Notes: generated from the letters alone by a model not told the origin. A stretch of DNA of 64,000 nucleotides from Pseudoxanthomonas sp. SE1 (GCF_029542205.1 NZ_CP113783.1:1789001-1853000); one strand, 5' to 3'; shown: positions 1 to 9,045, counted from the stretch's first letter. A program made the numbers and translations.

Positions 1-182
1 TTGCCGACCTTTTCCGCATGCACCAGGTCGGCCTCTTTCAACACCGCGAAGTGCGCCGACATCGTCGGCTTGGACACATCGAACTGGTCGCTCAGCTCGC
101 CCGCACTCAGCGGCCCCTGCCGCAGCAACTGCAGCACCTGGCGGCGGGTGGGATCGGAAAGGGCGCGGAAGACCTGGCTCAT
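1..182 (-). CDS. ArsR/SdpR-family winged-helix repressor (partial, 3' end outside window)
   Basis: Sixty codons from an ATG at 182 are visible; the gene runs off the left edge. The N-terminus carries the ArsR-type signature FRALSDPTRRQVLQLLR, followed by a recognition helix around SKPTMSAHFAVL. No metal-binding CxC pair is seen in this part. Similarity is closest to the SdpR subgroup, small autorepressors that bind their own promoter. The promoter just upstream has a TTAGCTAA palindrome between its -35 and -10 elements, consistent with autorepression (inference). The target genes are probably left of the window. Confidence 0.85.
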   Translation of the reverse strand, partial: MSQVFRALSDPTRRQVLQLLRQGPLSAGELSDQFDVSKPTMSAHFAVLKEADLVHAEKVG

Positions 183-188
183 GGTGTG

Positions 189-217
189 ATAGTTAGCTAA
201 ACGTCGAAATGTGTCAA
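189..217 (-). promoter_or_regulatory. Promoter of the SdpR/ArsR gene with an embedded palindrome
   Basis: Read on the minus strand, a perfect -35 TTGACA (212-217) is followed after 17 bases by AACTAT (189-194) as a weak -10. The 8-bp palindrome TTAGCTAA (193-200) abuts the -10 and is a plausible operator for the downstream regulator. Seen by eye; no start site is known. Confidence 0.45.
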
Positions 218-362
218 GCGCCGCTTGTCGGCAACGCCCGGGAGGGCTCCTCACTCCGCACCGACGCCGACGGATATCGATGCCGGTTCGACGACGGTGC
301 AAGAAGGCATCGCCTGCGCGTACATGGCACCATGCGCATATTCCTGTTCTGTGAGAAGACGC

Positions 363-1202
363 ATGCTGCGTGCGCTGATCCTGTCGTTGTGCCTGTTCAC
401 CGGTACCGCCACCGCCGCCGGACCCGTGTTCGACGTGCACGTCCACCTGCGCGATGGCGAAACCTCGCTGCGCGAGTACCGCGAGACCGTCCGCGCCGCC
501 GGCCTCGAACTTTCCGGCATCGGCGTGATGTGGTTCGGCGGCCCGCACCAGGCAAGGCAGGGCGACCTGGCGAAGATCCGCGCCGGCAACGACCGCGTCA
601 TCGCCCTGGCCGCCGCGCATGCCGACGTGGTGCCCATCGCCACCGTGCACCCGTACGACGGCGACGACGCGCTGGCCGAACTCGCGCGCGTCGCCGCGGC
701 CGGCGTGAAGGTGCTGAAGATCCACGCCCATACGCAGGGCTTCGACGTGTCCGATCCGCGCGTGGAAACCCTCGCGCGCAAGGCCGGCGAACTCGGCGTC
801 ACCGTGCTGATGGACAACGCCAACATCCTGCCCGGCGACAGCGAGAAGCTGTTCAACCTGGTGGTGCGCGTGCCGAAGACGAAGTTCATCCTCGCGCACA
901 TCGGCGGCCTGAACTTCCGCTTCTGGAACATCCTCGCCCTCGCGCGCACTGCCGACGGTTTCGGCTTCGAGAACCTCTACTTCGACATCTCCGCCACCGT
1001 GCTGGTGGTGGCCGATTCGCCGGTGGAGGAAGAGTTCCTGTGGACGTTGCGCAACGTCGGCCTCGACCACGTGCTGCTGGGCTCGGACTACCCGCAGATC
1101 GGCCTCGACGCCACCGTGAAGGCGCTGGACCGCCTCGACCTGAGCGAAGAAGAGAAAGTGAAGATCCGCACCGGCAACGCGCAAAGACTGTTCGGAAGAT
1201 AG
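363..1202 (+). CDS. Secreted amidohydrolase-family (TIM-barrel) protein
   Basis: 279 residues. ATG 363 is chosen because it opens a clean signal peptide (MLRALILSLCLFTGTATAA) directly ahead of the mature start. The metal-binding HxH (VHVHL) lies about ten residues into the mature protein. Further barrel motifs are a histidine in ILAHIGG and the late aspartate in LLGSDYP. These fit the amidohydrolase-2 group (decarboxylase or lactonase-like hydrolases). The substrate cannot be told. Export to the periplasm is inferred from the signal peptide. It stands alone between the divergent regulator and the EAL gene. Confidence 0.8.
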   Translation: MLRALILSLCLFTGTATAAGPVFDVHVHLRDGETSLREYRETVRAAGLELSGIGVMWFGGPHQARQGDLAKIRAGNDRVIALAAAHADVVPIATVHPYDGDDALAELARVAAAGVKVLKIHAHTQGFDVSDPRVETLARKAGELGVTVLMDNANILPGDSEKLFNLVVRVPKTKFILAHIGGLNFRFWNILALARTADGFGFENLYFDISATVLVVADSPVEEEFLWTLRNVGLDHVLLGSDYPQIGLDATVKALDRLDLSEEEKVKIRTGNAQRLFGR

Positions 1203-1464
1203 GGCGGCCATGGCCCGCGGTCTCCACGAATCGCGGGTCGCGGCGGGCGCATGAAGCCCGACGCAATCGCGAGTGCAATCGCGTGTCTCGCATGCGCGTG
1301 TTTCGTCTCACATTCGTACCTGCAAGCGTGACTTGAACGCGCCGTGTTTGTGCCTGTGCGCGTGCTAGATTTCGCGCGGGGAACAATCGCTTCAGGGAAC
1401 GAGGGATGGATCCGAATCACTTGGCCGCGACGGCCGTCGCCACGCGTTCCCGCGCCGACGGAAC

Positions 1465-3762
1465 GTGCTCGTGTTGATCATGCAGGGCATCGGCCGCGCG
1501 ATGCGCGCGCGCCTGCACGCATGGTTTCCCCTCGCGTCGGGAACCCTCGGACATGCGTGGTGGGTGTTCATCCTCGTCGGCATCGTGCTGGGGCTGCTGG
1601 AATGGCCGTGGTTCGGCCGGATGCTGGTGTGGGGCAGTAGCGCAGGCATGATCATCGGGGCTGCGCAGGTGCATGGACGGCGCTGGGGCCCCTGGTGGGG
1701 GCTCGCTCTCGCGCATGCGTTGTTCGCAGCGGGGGCGTTCGTGCAGTCGCGGGCGGATGCGGCCGGTACGTCGGCCGCGGGTCTGACTGCCGCCGATCTG
1801 TTCTACACGCTCGCGACCGGCATGTTCGCCTGGGGGTTGCTGGGCTTCATCCGTGACCGGCGCAGTGGCGTCATTCCGTGGCGGGGCGCGCTGGATGGTG
1901 CGGTGATCCTGCTGTGCGCCGGGTTGGTGGGGTGGTGGTTGTTCGTCCAGCCCACGCTGGAACTGGCCCCGGCGTTTCCGTCGCCGCAGCGCTTCCGCAT
2001 GCTGTACCCGGTGGCCGACCTTGCGCTGCTGGCGCTGGTCGCGTGGCTCGCCAGCGCGCCGGAAACCCGTTCGCCCTCGCTCACGCTGCTGGTGCTGGGG
2101 CTGGTGTTCTGGACGGCGGGCGATGCGCTGTACCACGCGATGAGTTTCGGGGTGGAGACGCCGGCACAACCCTTGTTGCTGATGTGGCTGTTCGCCTACG
2201 TCAGCTGGGGTGCGGCGGCGCTGCATCCGTCGCGCCATCGGCTGCTCGCCATCCGCGATGCGGCGCGCGTGCACGGGACGGCGGGCCGGCTGTCGCTGGT
2301 CGCGCTGGCGCTGCTGGCCACGCCGGTCAGCCTGCTGGCGCCGTCGCGCCCGGATGCGCTCACCGCGACGATCGCCGCGACGCTGGTCACCGGCGTGGCC
2401 GCACTGCTGCTGTGGTGGCGCCTGCGCGGGCTGCGTGCCTGGGAGGACCACCAGCGCGATGCGCTGACGCTGGTTGCGGAGACCGATCCGGTGACCGGGC
2501 TGCCCAACCGGCGGCGGCTGCAGGAACTCATCGGCGACGCACTCGACAGCGGCACGCAGGTCGGTGTGCTGGTCATCGACATCGACCGCTTCGGCGCGGT
2601 GAACGAAGCCTACGGGCATCGCGTCGGTGACGCGGTGCTGAGCGAACTGGCGGCACGGTGGCGTGCGAGCCTGCCGGCAGGCGACGCCATCGCCCATCTC
2701 GGTGCGGACGCGTTCTGCGTGGTGATGCCGTCGATCGCGGGAGAGGCGCAGGCGCTGGCGGGTGCGCAGCGCATGCAGCATGCGCTGGACACGCCTGTCC
2801 ATATCGATGGCGGTACGTTGAAGGCGTCGGCGAGCATGGGGCTGGCGCTGGGGCCGCAGGATGGAAGCGATCCCTGGCGCCTGGTGCAGAAGGCAACCCT
2901 GGCGATGCGGCACGCGCAGCAGCAGCCGGGCAAGGTGGTGCGCTTCACCCCCGCCCTCAGGCGCGAGGATCCGCGCACGCTGCTGTTGCTCAACGACCTG
3001 CGCGATGCGCTGGCCGATGGGCAACTGCGCTTGCAGTACCAGCCTAAGGTCAGGTTGCGCGACATGCGCGTGATCGGCGTGGAAGCGCTGCTGCGCTGGC
3101 AGCATCCGGTCAACGGCCTGGTACCGCCGGGCGAGTTCATTCCGCTGGTGGAGCGCACCGACCTGATGCCGGACCTGACCCGGCATGTGCTGGGCATGGC
3201 GCTGAAGCAGTGTGCGGTTTGGCAACGCCGCGGCATGGGGCTGACGGTCGCGGTGAACCTGTCCACCTGCAGCCTGCTGGACGCGGCGCTGCCGGCCGAC
3301 GTGGGGCGGCAGCTGGCGCGGGCGAAGGTGTCGCCGCGACAGCTCGCGCTGGAGATCACCGAGTCCGCCGCGATGTCGGACCCGGGCGCAAGCCTGGATA
3401 CGCTGCGGGCGCTGTCGGCGTCGGGCGTGCACCTGTCGATCGACGACTACGGCACCGGCCACAGCTCGCTGGCTTACCTGCAGGAAATGCCGGTGCAGGA
3501 GCTGAAGCTGGACAAGAGTTTCATCGGCAAACTGCTGCGGCAGGATGCCAGCGCAGCCATCGTGGGCTCGACGATCCGCCTGGCGCGCAAGCTCGGCATG
3601 CACGTGGTGGCCGAAGGCGTCGAGGACGCCGGTACCGCAGCGGCCTTGCGCAAGATGCACTGCTTCGCTGCGCAGGGGTACTGGTTCTCTCCGCCGGTGG
3701 ATGCGGTCGCCTTGCCCGGTGTGATTGCTGAAATCGAGCGGCGCCCGGCACTGGTGGTCTGA
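1465..3762 (+). CDS. Membrane-bound EAL phosphodiesterase with degenerate GGDEF domain
   Basis: 765 residues from GTG 1465; ATG 1480 five codons later is an alternative start. About 310 N-terminal residues form several hydrophobic helices. A GGDEF domain follows (about 340-500) whose active-site signature reads LGADAF instead of GGDEF, so cyclase activity is unlikely. The EAL domain (about 505-755) looks intact: EALLRW near residue 538, the N of VNLS, the E of ITES, DDYGTG, LKLDKSF, EGVE and QGYWFSPP. Expected role: hydrolysis of cyclic di-GMP at the inner membrane, with the GGDEF domain perhaps a GTP-binding regulator (inference). Monocistronic. Confidence 0.88.
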   Translation: MLVLIMQGIGRAMRARLHAWFPLASGTLGHAWWVFILVGIVLGLLEWPWFGRMLVWGSSAGMIIGAAQVHGRRWGPWWGLALAHALFAAGAFVQSRADAAGTSAAGLTAADLFYTLATGMFAWGLLGFIRDRRSGVIPWRGALDGAVILLCAGLVGWWLFVQPTLELAPAFPSPQRFRMLYPVADLALLALVAWLASAPETRSPSLTLLVLGLVFWTAGDALYHAMSFGVETPAQPLLLMWLFAYVSWGAAALHPSRHRLLAIRDAARVHGTAGRLSLVALALLATPVSLLAPSRPDALTATIAATLVTGVAALLLWWRLRGLRAWEDHQRDALTLVAETDPVTGLPNRRRLQELIGDALDSGTQVGVLVIDIDRFGAVNEAYGHRVGDAVLSELAARWRASLPAGDAIAHLGADAFCVVMPSIAGEAQALAGAQRMQHALDTPVHIDGGTLKASASMGLALGPQDGSDPWRLVQKATLAMRHAQQQPGKVVRFTPALRREDPRTLLLLNDLRDALADGQLRLQYQPKVRLRDMRVIGVEALLRWQHPVNGLVPPGEFIPLVERTDLMPDLTRHVLGMALKQCAVWQRRGMGLTVAVNLSTCSLLDAALPADVGRQLARAKVSPRQLALEITESAAMSDPGASLDTLRALSASGVHLSIDDYGTGHSSLAYLQEMPVQELKLDKSFIGKLLRQDASAAIVGSTIRLARKLGMHVVAEGVEDAGTAAALRKMHCFAAQGYWFSPPVDAVALPGVIAEIERRPALVV

Positions 3763-3899
3763 GGCGAAGACGTTGTTCGGGTAGCCCGGGTGAGTGCAGG
3801 GCACGCAGGGTGATAGGACAGTGAAGCAGGTGCCGGGTCCAGGGCGCGTTTGCGCCTCGCATGCGCGGGCGGTAAAGCGCCCTTCATCCGCCTTCGGCA

Positions 3900-3926
3900 C
3901 CTTCTCCCCGTGTTACGGGGAGAAGG
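3900..3926. repeat. Intergenic stem-loop (CCTTCTCCCCG palindrome)
   Basis: CCTTCTCCCCG (3900-3910), loop TGTTA, and the exact complement (3916-3926) lie between convergent genes. The surrounding text (CCTTCATCCGCCTTCGGCACC then the stem) resembles a repeat often seen between genes in Xanthomonadaceae genomes. It may also end transcription from both sides, although no T-run follows. Confidence 0.6.
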
Positions 3927-3986
3927 GGGTATCGCGGGCCTATTTCCATCCGCAATGCCGGAAGAAGGATGCAAGCCAGAGCGGGG

Positions 3987-4247
3987 TCAGCCGTCGTCGC
4001 CGCGGATGCGCTCCACCCGCTGGCGATAGGCCTGCACGTTGTCGCCGTTGATGCGGGTGCGCTGGGTGCCCTTGACCTCGTCGATCTTGCGGTCCGAGCC
4101 GGTCACGGGCTTGGCCACGATGTCGGTCTCGCGCTCGAAGGCGTGCGACTTGTCGGTGTTGCGGTAATAGCGGTAGATGGCCCAGTACAGCGCGGCGGCG
4201 CCCGTGGGGCCCAGCGCCAGCAGCCATAGGCCGTTGTCGTCGCTCAT
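3987..4247 (-). CDS. Small single-pass membrane protein of the SPFH/zinc-ribbon operon
   Basis: 86 residues, starting at ATG 4247. One hydrophobic segment (about 6-25, LWLLALGPTGAAALYWAIY) is followed by a charged tail. Its start overlaps the stop of the upstream zinc-ribbon gene by four bases (ATGA), showing translational coupling. No family is recognised with confidence. By position it could correspond to the small partner in YdjG/YdjH/YdjI-type operons. Last gene of a three-gene minus-strand operon. Confidence 0.75.
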   Translation of the reverse strand: MSDDNGLWLLALGPTGAAALYWAIYRYYRNTDKSHAFERETDIVAKPVTGSDRKIDEVKGTQRTRINGDNVQAYRQRVERIRGDDG

Positions 4248-5566
4248 GATCCTGCCCAGATGATCCAGAGGGCGATGCCCTCCAGGAACGTGCCCACGGT
4301 CAGCGCGGCCAGCAGCAGTTTCCACTGCTGTACCGGCACGCTGCCCATCGTCTCGCCGGTGCGGCCGTTGACCGCGATGTAGTGCAGCATGCCGCCGTTG
4401 CTCCCGGGCTGGTGGTACGAGTACAGCCACACCGGCAGGTACATCGACACCCAGCGCGTGCCGTGCACGTCCAGGCGTTCCTGTTCCCAACGCACGCCGC
4501 GGTCGTAGCGGCGTACCGAACCCTCGACCTGCGCGCGCGCGATGGACAGCAACTGGTCTTCCAGCCGCGGGTGCAACTGCTCCACGTCGGTGTCGCGCTT
4601 CTCCGAGGTGAAGCCCGACAGGTAGGACGCGTTCCACTTCACCGCATTCTTGGTGTCGAACGGCAGGATGGTGTTGATGATGTTCTGCGTGTTGACCTTG
4701 GTATCGAAGTTGCCACGCTCGGCGGACGACTCCAGCGGCAGGTCGTCGACGGTGAAGTCGACCTGGCGCTCCACCTGGTACACATCGGCGTCGTAGTAGG
4801 TCTTCTTGTTCTTGTCGGTGCCGCGCGTGTAGGTGCGGGTCAGGATCTCGCCCTTGCCGGCGACCTCCGCGCTGGCGTTGCCGTCGACGATCATGTACGG
4901 CAGGTACACGCCGACGACGTTCTCCGGGGTGAACTGTTCCTTGAACGCCTTCAGCGCGAACAGGCGCCGCTTGCCCACGAACTGGCGGATGCGCGCGACC
5001 GCATCGTCCTTCCTGATGTGGAACGGCAGCACCGCATCAGGCACCGCACCGTTGGCGATCTGTTCGTTCACGCCGAACACGTGGCGGCACCAGTGGCAGC
5101 GTGCCGTCATCGTGCTTTCGGTGTTGACCATCACCTCGGCACCGCAGCCGGTGCATTTGAAGGTCATCAGGCTGGCGACATCGGCGTCGATGGCGCGCGC
5201 GCCGCTGGCGATCACCGTGCCACGCAGCTGGTCCAGGCCCACGCCCAGGCCGAATTCCTCCTCGATCCGCGCACCCACCCATTCGTTGCGGCAGTACAGG
5301 CAGACCAGCAGGTCGCTGCCCGGCTTGTGGCGGATGTCGGTGGCACCGCATTTCGGGCAGCGGTTCAGGCCGTCCTTGAGCTCGGCGGCCGCGGTGTCGA
5401 TGGCGACCGGATCGGGCGCCTCGATCTCCGCGCGGATGGCGTCGGGCAGGGTGGCGGGGTCGACCGGGAACGTCCCGGGCAACGGCGGCACCTCCTGCGG
5501 CGAACCAGGGCCTGCAGGAGGAGCCGGCGGCAACGGCGGGGGCGCCGGACGATGCGGGGTGGACAT
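4244..5566 (-). CDS. TFIIB-type zinc-ribbon membrane protein (YdjG-like)
   Basis: 440 residues. A Pro-rich N-terminus (1-35) precedes two zinc ribbons: C70-x2-C73 with C89-x2-C92, and C138-x2-C141 with C157-x2-C160. The long middle region has no motif I can name. A hydrophobic helix closes the protein (about 415-438, LAALTVGTFLEGIALWIIWA). This architecture matches TFIIB-type zinc-ribbon membrane proteins encoded beside SPFH/virion-core proteins, such as B. subtilis YdjG. It lies 18 bases after the SPFH gene and overlaps the next gene by four bases. A membrane-stress or envelope scaffold role is inference. Confidence 0.8.
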   Translation of the reverse strand: MSTPHRPAPPPLPPAPPAGPGSPQEVPPLPGTFPVDPATLPDAIRAEIEAPDPVAIDTAAAELKDGLNRCPKCGATDIRHKPGSDLLVCLYCRNEWVGARIEEEFGLGVGLDQLRGTVIASGARAIDADVASLMTFKCTGCGAEVMVNTESTMTARCHWCRHVFGVNEQIANGAVPDAVLPFHIRKDDAVARIRQFVGKRRLFALKAFKEQFTPENVVGVYLPYMIVDGNASAEVAGKGEILTRTYTRGTDKNKKTYYDADVYQVERQVDFTVDDLPLESSAERGNFDTKVNTQNIINTILPFDTKNAVKWNASYLSGFTSEKRDTDVEQLHPRLEDQLLSIARAQVEGSVRRYDRGVRWEQERLDVHGTRWVSMYLPVWLYSYHQPGSNGGMLHYIAVNGRTGETMGSVPVQQWKLLLAALTVGTFLEGIALWIIWAGS

Positions 5567-5584
5567 GGGCAGTGCGTGTTCCGG

Positions 5585-6733
5585 TTACAGGCCCAGCGCC
5601 TTCGCCTTCAGTGCGTCGTAGTCGGACTGGGTGATCAGGCCGAGGTCGAGCATCTCCTTGGCCTTCTTCAATCGGGCCACCGGATCCTCGACCGCGGGTG
5701 CGGCCGGGGTGGCCGGCTGCTGCAAGCCGCCGACGCCCATCATGCCCGAGGCCATGCCGATGCCCATCAGGCCGGCCGCGCCACCGTTCTCGCCAGCGGA
5801 CTGGATGCCCTGTGCGACGCTGGCCTGCAGGTTGGAGTTGCCGCGTGAGCCGGACAGCGCATCGGCGCGCTGCACGGTCTTCAGCAGTTCACGCGTGTTG
5901 GCGTCGTACTCGATGGAGACGATGGCGGTCTTGACGATGGCCAGGCCGCGGCTGGAACTCCACTGGTAGCCCTGTTCGACGGCGGCCGACAGGCTCTGCG
6001 CGAAGCCCAGCGAATCCTGCTGCAGCTTGGTGATGCGGTTGCCCTTGGACGGATCGTTCGTGTACAGGCTGAAGGCCGGCGCCAGCGAACCCACCACTTC
6101 GTTGAACAGCTGGGTGGCGGCGGCGTTGTCGAGGTCGGTGAAGTCGAACACCTTGCCCGGCTGCAGATACGACGCTGGCACGAAGTTCTTCACGAACAGG
6201 ATGGGGTCGACGATCTTCAACGTGTACGAGCCGCGCGTGACCGCGCCGACCTGGGTGTTGAGGAAGCCGTCGTCCCAGTAGATCTCGGACTGCGTGCCGA
6301 AGCGGTTGTCCGGCAGCTCCTTCAGCGAGACGAAGAACGCCGCCTGCTGCGAGCCCGGCTGGCCGCCGAACTTGAAGCGCTCCCAGCTCTGGGTGATGAA
6401 GGTCGAGACGATGCCGTCGCCGGCGAAGATCGACTTGGAATTGATGTCGTCCGAACGCCATTCGTAGCCACCCGGCTCGGCGACGAACGCGGTGATCGCA
6501 CCGTCCTGCATCAGCAGCAGGCCGTAGCCCTCGGGCACGACGATCTTCGAGCCGTTGGTGATGATGTTGGTCGAACCGCTGGTGTTGGAGCCGCGTCCGG
6601 CATTGGTGCCCTGGGGCACCGCGGCGAACAGCGCCGCCGTCGCCGGCAGGCCCTGCGGTACCGTGTAGAAATCCTTCCACTGGTCGCCCAGCACGCCGCC
6701 GACCGCACCCACCACCGCCTGTACAAGACCCAT
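5585..6733 (-). CDS. SPFH-domain / virion-core-like protein with C-terminal SHOCT motif (YdjI-like)
   Basis: 382 residues from ATG 6733, chosen because the family begins with a short MGL..VGGVLGDQWK-like motif. The main body is an SPFH (stomatin/prohibitin/flotillin-like) domain. A Gly/Met-rich linker (about 315-350) follows, then a SHOCT-type helix pair at the end (ARLKKAKEMLDLGLITQSDY). YdjI of B. subtilis has the same N-terminus and travels with a zinc-ribbon protein and PspA; no PspA gene is present here. First gene of the operon; it probably binds the membrane surface. Confidence 0.82.
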   Translation of the reverse strand: MGLVQAVVGAVGGVLGDQWKDFYTVPQGLPATAALFAAVPQGTNAGRGSNTSGSTNIITNGSKIVVPEGYGLLLMQDGAITAFVAEPGGYEWRSDDINSKSIFAGDGIVSTFITQSWERFKFGGQPGSQQAAFFVSLKELPDNRFGTQSEIYWDDGFLNTQVGAVTRGSYTLKIVDPILFVKNFVPASYLQPGKVFDFTDLDNAAATQLFNEVVGSLAPAFSLYTNDPSKGNRITKLQQDSLGFAQSLSAAVEQGYQWSSSRGLAIVKTAIVSIEYDANTRELLKTVQRADALSGSRGNSNLQASVAQGIQSAGENGGAAGLMGIGMASGMMGVGGLQQPATPAAPAVEDPVARLKKAKEMLDLGLITQSDYDALKAKALGL

Positions 6734-6874
6734 GACATCGCTCCGTGATTCGTGGACGGGTAAGGGCACCCGCCAACCGTGACCGAGTATAAAGAGCGAT
6801 ACGCAGGCTTCATGGCGCAGAGGTCATGTGTGACGTGTCATCCGGCGGCCTGGTTTTCTGGCTACCATCGGGGC

Positions 6875-7405
6875 GTGTCCACCGACGACATCGCCACCTT
6901 CCCCGACGACGACCTGCCGCTGGTCCGGCGCGAGTTTCCGTGGCCGATCCGCGCGGGCTGCGTCGCTGCGGGTGTCTTCGCCGTCGTCATGCCGCTCTGG
7001 GAGTTGGGCAGGGGACTGTGGCCGCTGAACGTGGCCACCCCGTTCTTCGCGGCCATCGTGGGCGGCGCAGGCTACGTGGGGCTGCAGTTCATCCGTGCGG
7101 GGCTGTCGGGCTGGGGCGACCACTGGCAGTACTCGCCGCACACCATCGTGGTCCACCGGCGTGCCTGGGGCCGACAGACCACCACCCGCCTGACGACCAC
7201 CAATGTGGCCGCCGTCGAAGTCCGCCTGAGCGAGGATGCGGACCATGACGACGCGCCCTGGCAGGTCGTCATCGTGCCCCGGCCCACGTTCTCCGGCCTG
7301 GCCGCGGCCGCCGGTGCCGGCGGTGTGTTCGATGCCGGCTGCTACGGGTCGCAGGACTATGCCGAGCGCGTGCGGCGCGCGTTGATCGACCACTTGGGGC
7401 TGTGA
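6875..7405 (+). CDS. Conserved hypothetical membrane protein, two TM helices
   Basis: 176 residues from GTG 6875. The open frame extends to 6779, but those residues look non-coding. Two hydrophobic segments (about 24-45 and 50-72) follow an acidic start (STDDIATFPDDDLP). The C-terminal half is soluble and resembles PH-like membrane-associated domains with WQYSPHTIVVHRRAWGRQ, but I cannot assign a family. It is divergent from the SPFH operon and could share its control region. Confidence 0.6.
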   Translation: MSTDDIATFPDDDLPLVRREFPWPIRAGCVAAGVFAVVMPLWELGRGLWPLNVATPFFAAIVGGAGYVGLQFIRAGLSGWGDHWQYSPHTIVVHRRAWGRQTTTRLTTTNVAAVEVRLSEDADHDDAPWQVVIVPRPTFSGLAAAAGAGGVFDAGCYGSQDYAERVRRALIDHLGL

Positions 7406-7408
7406 GCG

Positions 7409-7888
7409 TCAGCCTCGGATCGCGGCCTCGATCTTCGCGATGTCGATCTTGCGCATTTCCATCATCGCTTCGAATGCCCGCTTGGCGATGCCCTTGTCCG
7501 GGCTGGTGAAGGCCTCGGTCAGGATGCGCGGGGTGATCTGCCAGTTCAGGCCCCACTTGTCCTTGCACCAGCCGCAGGCGCTTTCCTGGCCGCCGTTGCC
7601 GACGATGGCATTCCACAGCCGGTCGGTTTCTTCCTGGTCGTCGGTGGCGATCTGGAACGAGAACGCTTCGGTCTGCTTGAACGCCTTGCCACCGTTGAGG
7701 CCGACGCAGGGAATGCCCAGGACGGTGAACTCCACCGTGAGCACGTCGCCTTCCTTGCCGGACGGGAAGTCCGCCGGCGCATGGTGGACGGCTTTCACTT
7801 CGCTGTCGGGAAAGATCTTCGCGTAGAACGTGGCGGCGTCCAGCGCGTCGGTGTCGTACCAGAGGCATAGGGTGTTCTTGGGAATCAT
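7409..7888 (-). CDS. VOC-family protein, PhnB-like
   Basis: 159 residues, full length for the PhnB / 3-demethylubiquinone-9 3-methyltransferase-like fold. Opening residues MIPKNTLCLWYDTDALDAATFYAKIFPDS are typical of this vicinal-oxygen-chelate subgroup, and a WGLNWQITPR motif ends the second half. Reaction unknown; most members have none assigned. A GGAGAACC-type ribosome site precedes the start. It converges with the gene ending at 7405. Confidence 0.85.
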   Translation of the reverse strand: MIPKNTLCLWYDTDALDAATFYAKIFPDSEVKAVHHAPADFPSGKEGDVLTVEFTVLGIPCVGLNGGKAFKQTEAFSFQIATDDQEETDRLWNAIVGNGGQESACGWCKDKWGLNWQITPRILTEAFTSPDKGIAKRAFEAMMEMRKIDIAKIEAAIRG

Positions 7889-7976
7889 CTTGGTTCTCCT
7901 GTGGGTGGGTGCAGTGCGGCAGGGCGATCATCGCGGCGCTGTTCGCAAAGCAGGGTGAAGCGAGCGGGGCGGTTGC

Positions 7977-8594
7977 TCAGTGCTCCGCGAACGTGCCGGT
8001 GCGCACCTCGCCATCGCGCAGGTAGTGCGTGACCAGCACGCCGGCCGGGGTGGTGACGGACGACGCCAGCCGCAACGCCGATGCGCGCGTGCCGGCGTCG
8101 AACAGGCGCTTGCCGTGGCCCAGCAACACCGGGTAGACCAGCAGCCGGAGTTCGTCCACCACCTCGGCGGCCAGCAGTTGATGCAGCAGGTCGCTGCTGC
8201 CCTGCGTCACCAGGTCGGGACCCTCGCCATGCTTGAGTTCGTGCAGGGCGGCGACGGGATCCGTGCCCAGGGCACGGCTGTTCCGCCACGCGAGCGTGTC
8301 CGGATGATGGGTGGCGACATGCTTGGTGGCGGTGTTGAACGCATCGGCGATGTGGCCGTGCGGGGCATCGCGGGACACCTGCGGCCAGTAGTTGGCGAAG
8401 ATGTCGTAGGTACGGCGCCCCAGTACCAGGTCGAACGGGCGCGTGAATACGCCGCCCATCGCTTCGCCATCGCCGGCATGGGGCCATACCCAGCCGCCGT
8501 GCGCGAAGCCGCCGCTGCGGTCTTCGTCCGGGCCACCGGGTGCCTGGATCACCCCGTCGAGACTGGTCATGACGGCCACGATGAGCTTGCGCAT
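7977..8594 (-). CDS. Dihydrofolate-reductase-like (RibD C-terminal domain) protein
   Basis: 205 residues; ATG 8594 is used because family members start MRKLIV...SLDGVI. Recognisable features are the early SLDGVIQAPGG, LVLGRRTYDIFANYWP in the middle and VDELRLLVYPVLLGHGKRLF near the end, all standard for RibD_C reductases. It probably binds NADPH; the substrate is unknown. It lies 88 bases upstream of the VOC gene on the same strand, so co-transcription is possible. Confidence 0.87.
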   Translation of the reverse strand: MRKLIVAVMTSLDGVIQAPGGPDEDRSGGFAHGGWVWPHAGDGEAMGGVFTRPFDLVLGRRTYDIFANYWPQVSRDAPHGHIADAFNTATKHVATHHPDTLAWRNSRALGTDPVAALHELKHGEGPDLVTQGSSDLLHQLLAAEVVDELRLLVYPVLLGHGKRLFDAGTRASALRLASSVTTPAGVLVTHYLRDGEVRTGTFAEH

Positions 8595-8752
8595 GTCGGT
8601 GTTCCTCGCGGATGCCTGTATCCGCCTCTCATTCCACGACGAACGGGAGCGGGGGAAATCGACAGCCCGCACCGGGCCGGTGATTGATCCCGATCAATGC
8701 GGTGATCCGCCGTGCCCGCCATGCTGTCCCCACCCTCAGCGAGGTCACGCAC

Positions 8753-8935
8753 ATGAAAGCGAACGTAGGCGGTTTCGACAAAGGGGCCCGCATCGTGGCG
8801 GGTGCGCTGCTCATCGCCTGGGCCGCGACCGGCGGACCGGTGTGGGCCTGGATCGGCGTGGTGCCGCTGGCGACCGGCCTGTTCAATTTCTGTCCGCTGT
8901 ACCGGTTGATCGGCGTGAACACCTGCCGGCGCTGA
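8753..8935 (+). CDS. DUF2892 (YgaP-like) inner-membrane protein
   Basis: 60 residues starting at ATG 8753. Two hydrophobic helices flank a short turn (RIVAGALLIAWAATGGPVWAW then PLATGLFNFCPLYRLIG). The FNFCPLYRLIGVNTC ending is diagnostic of DUF2892, where the two cysteines may form a thiol pair. YgaP couples this unit to a rhodanese domain; here it stands alone. Confidence 0.87.
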   Translation: MKANVGGFDKGARIVAGALLIAWAATGGPVWAWIGVVPLATGLFNFCPLYRLIGVNTCRR

Positions 8936-9045
8936 ACCACGCATGTCATGCGCGGCGGACGTGAACCCGTCCAGGTCGCGTCGCGTGCCGGTCCGTGAAT
9001 CGCGCGTCAACGTCGCTGCGTGGCGGGGCGGCGATACTGGCCCGG

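Noticed and set aside
1417..3900. An 827-codon minus-strand frame opposite the EAL gene
   Set aside because: Arg/Gln/His/Pro-rich shadow translation with no domain; the sense strand encodes a well-supported protein.
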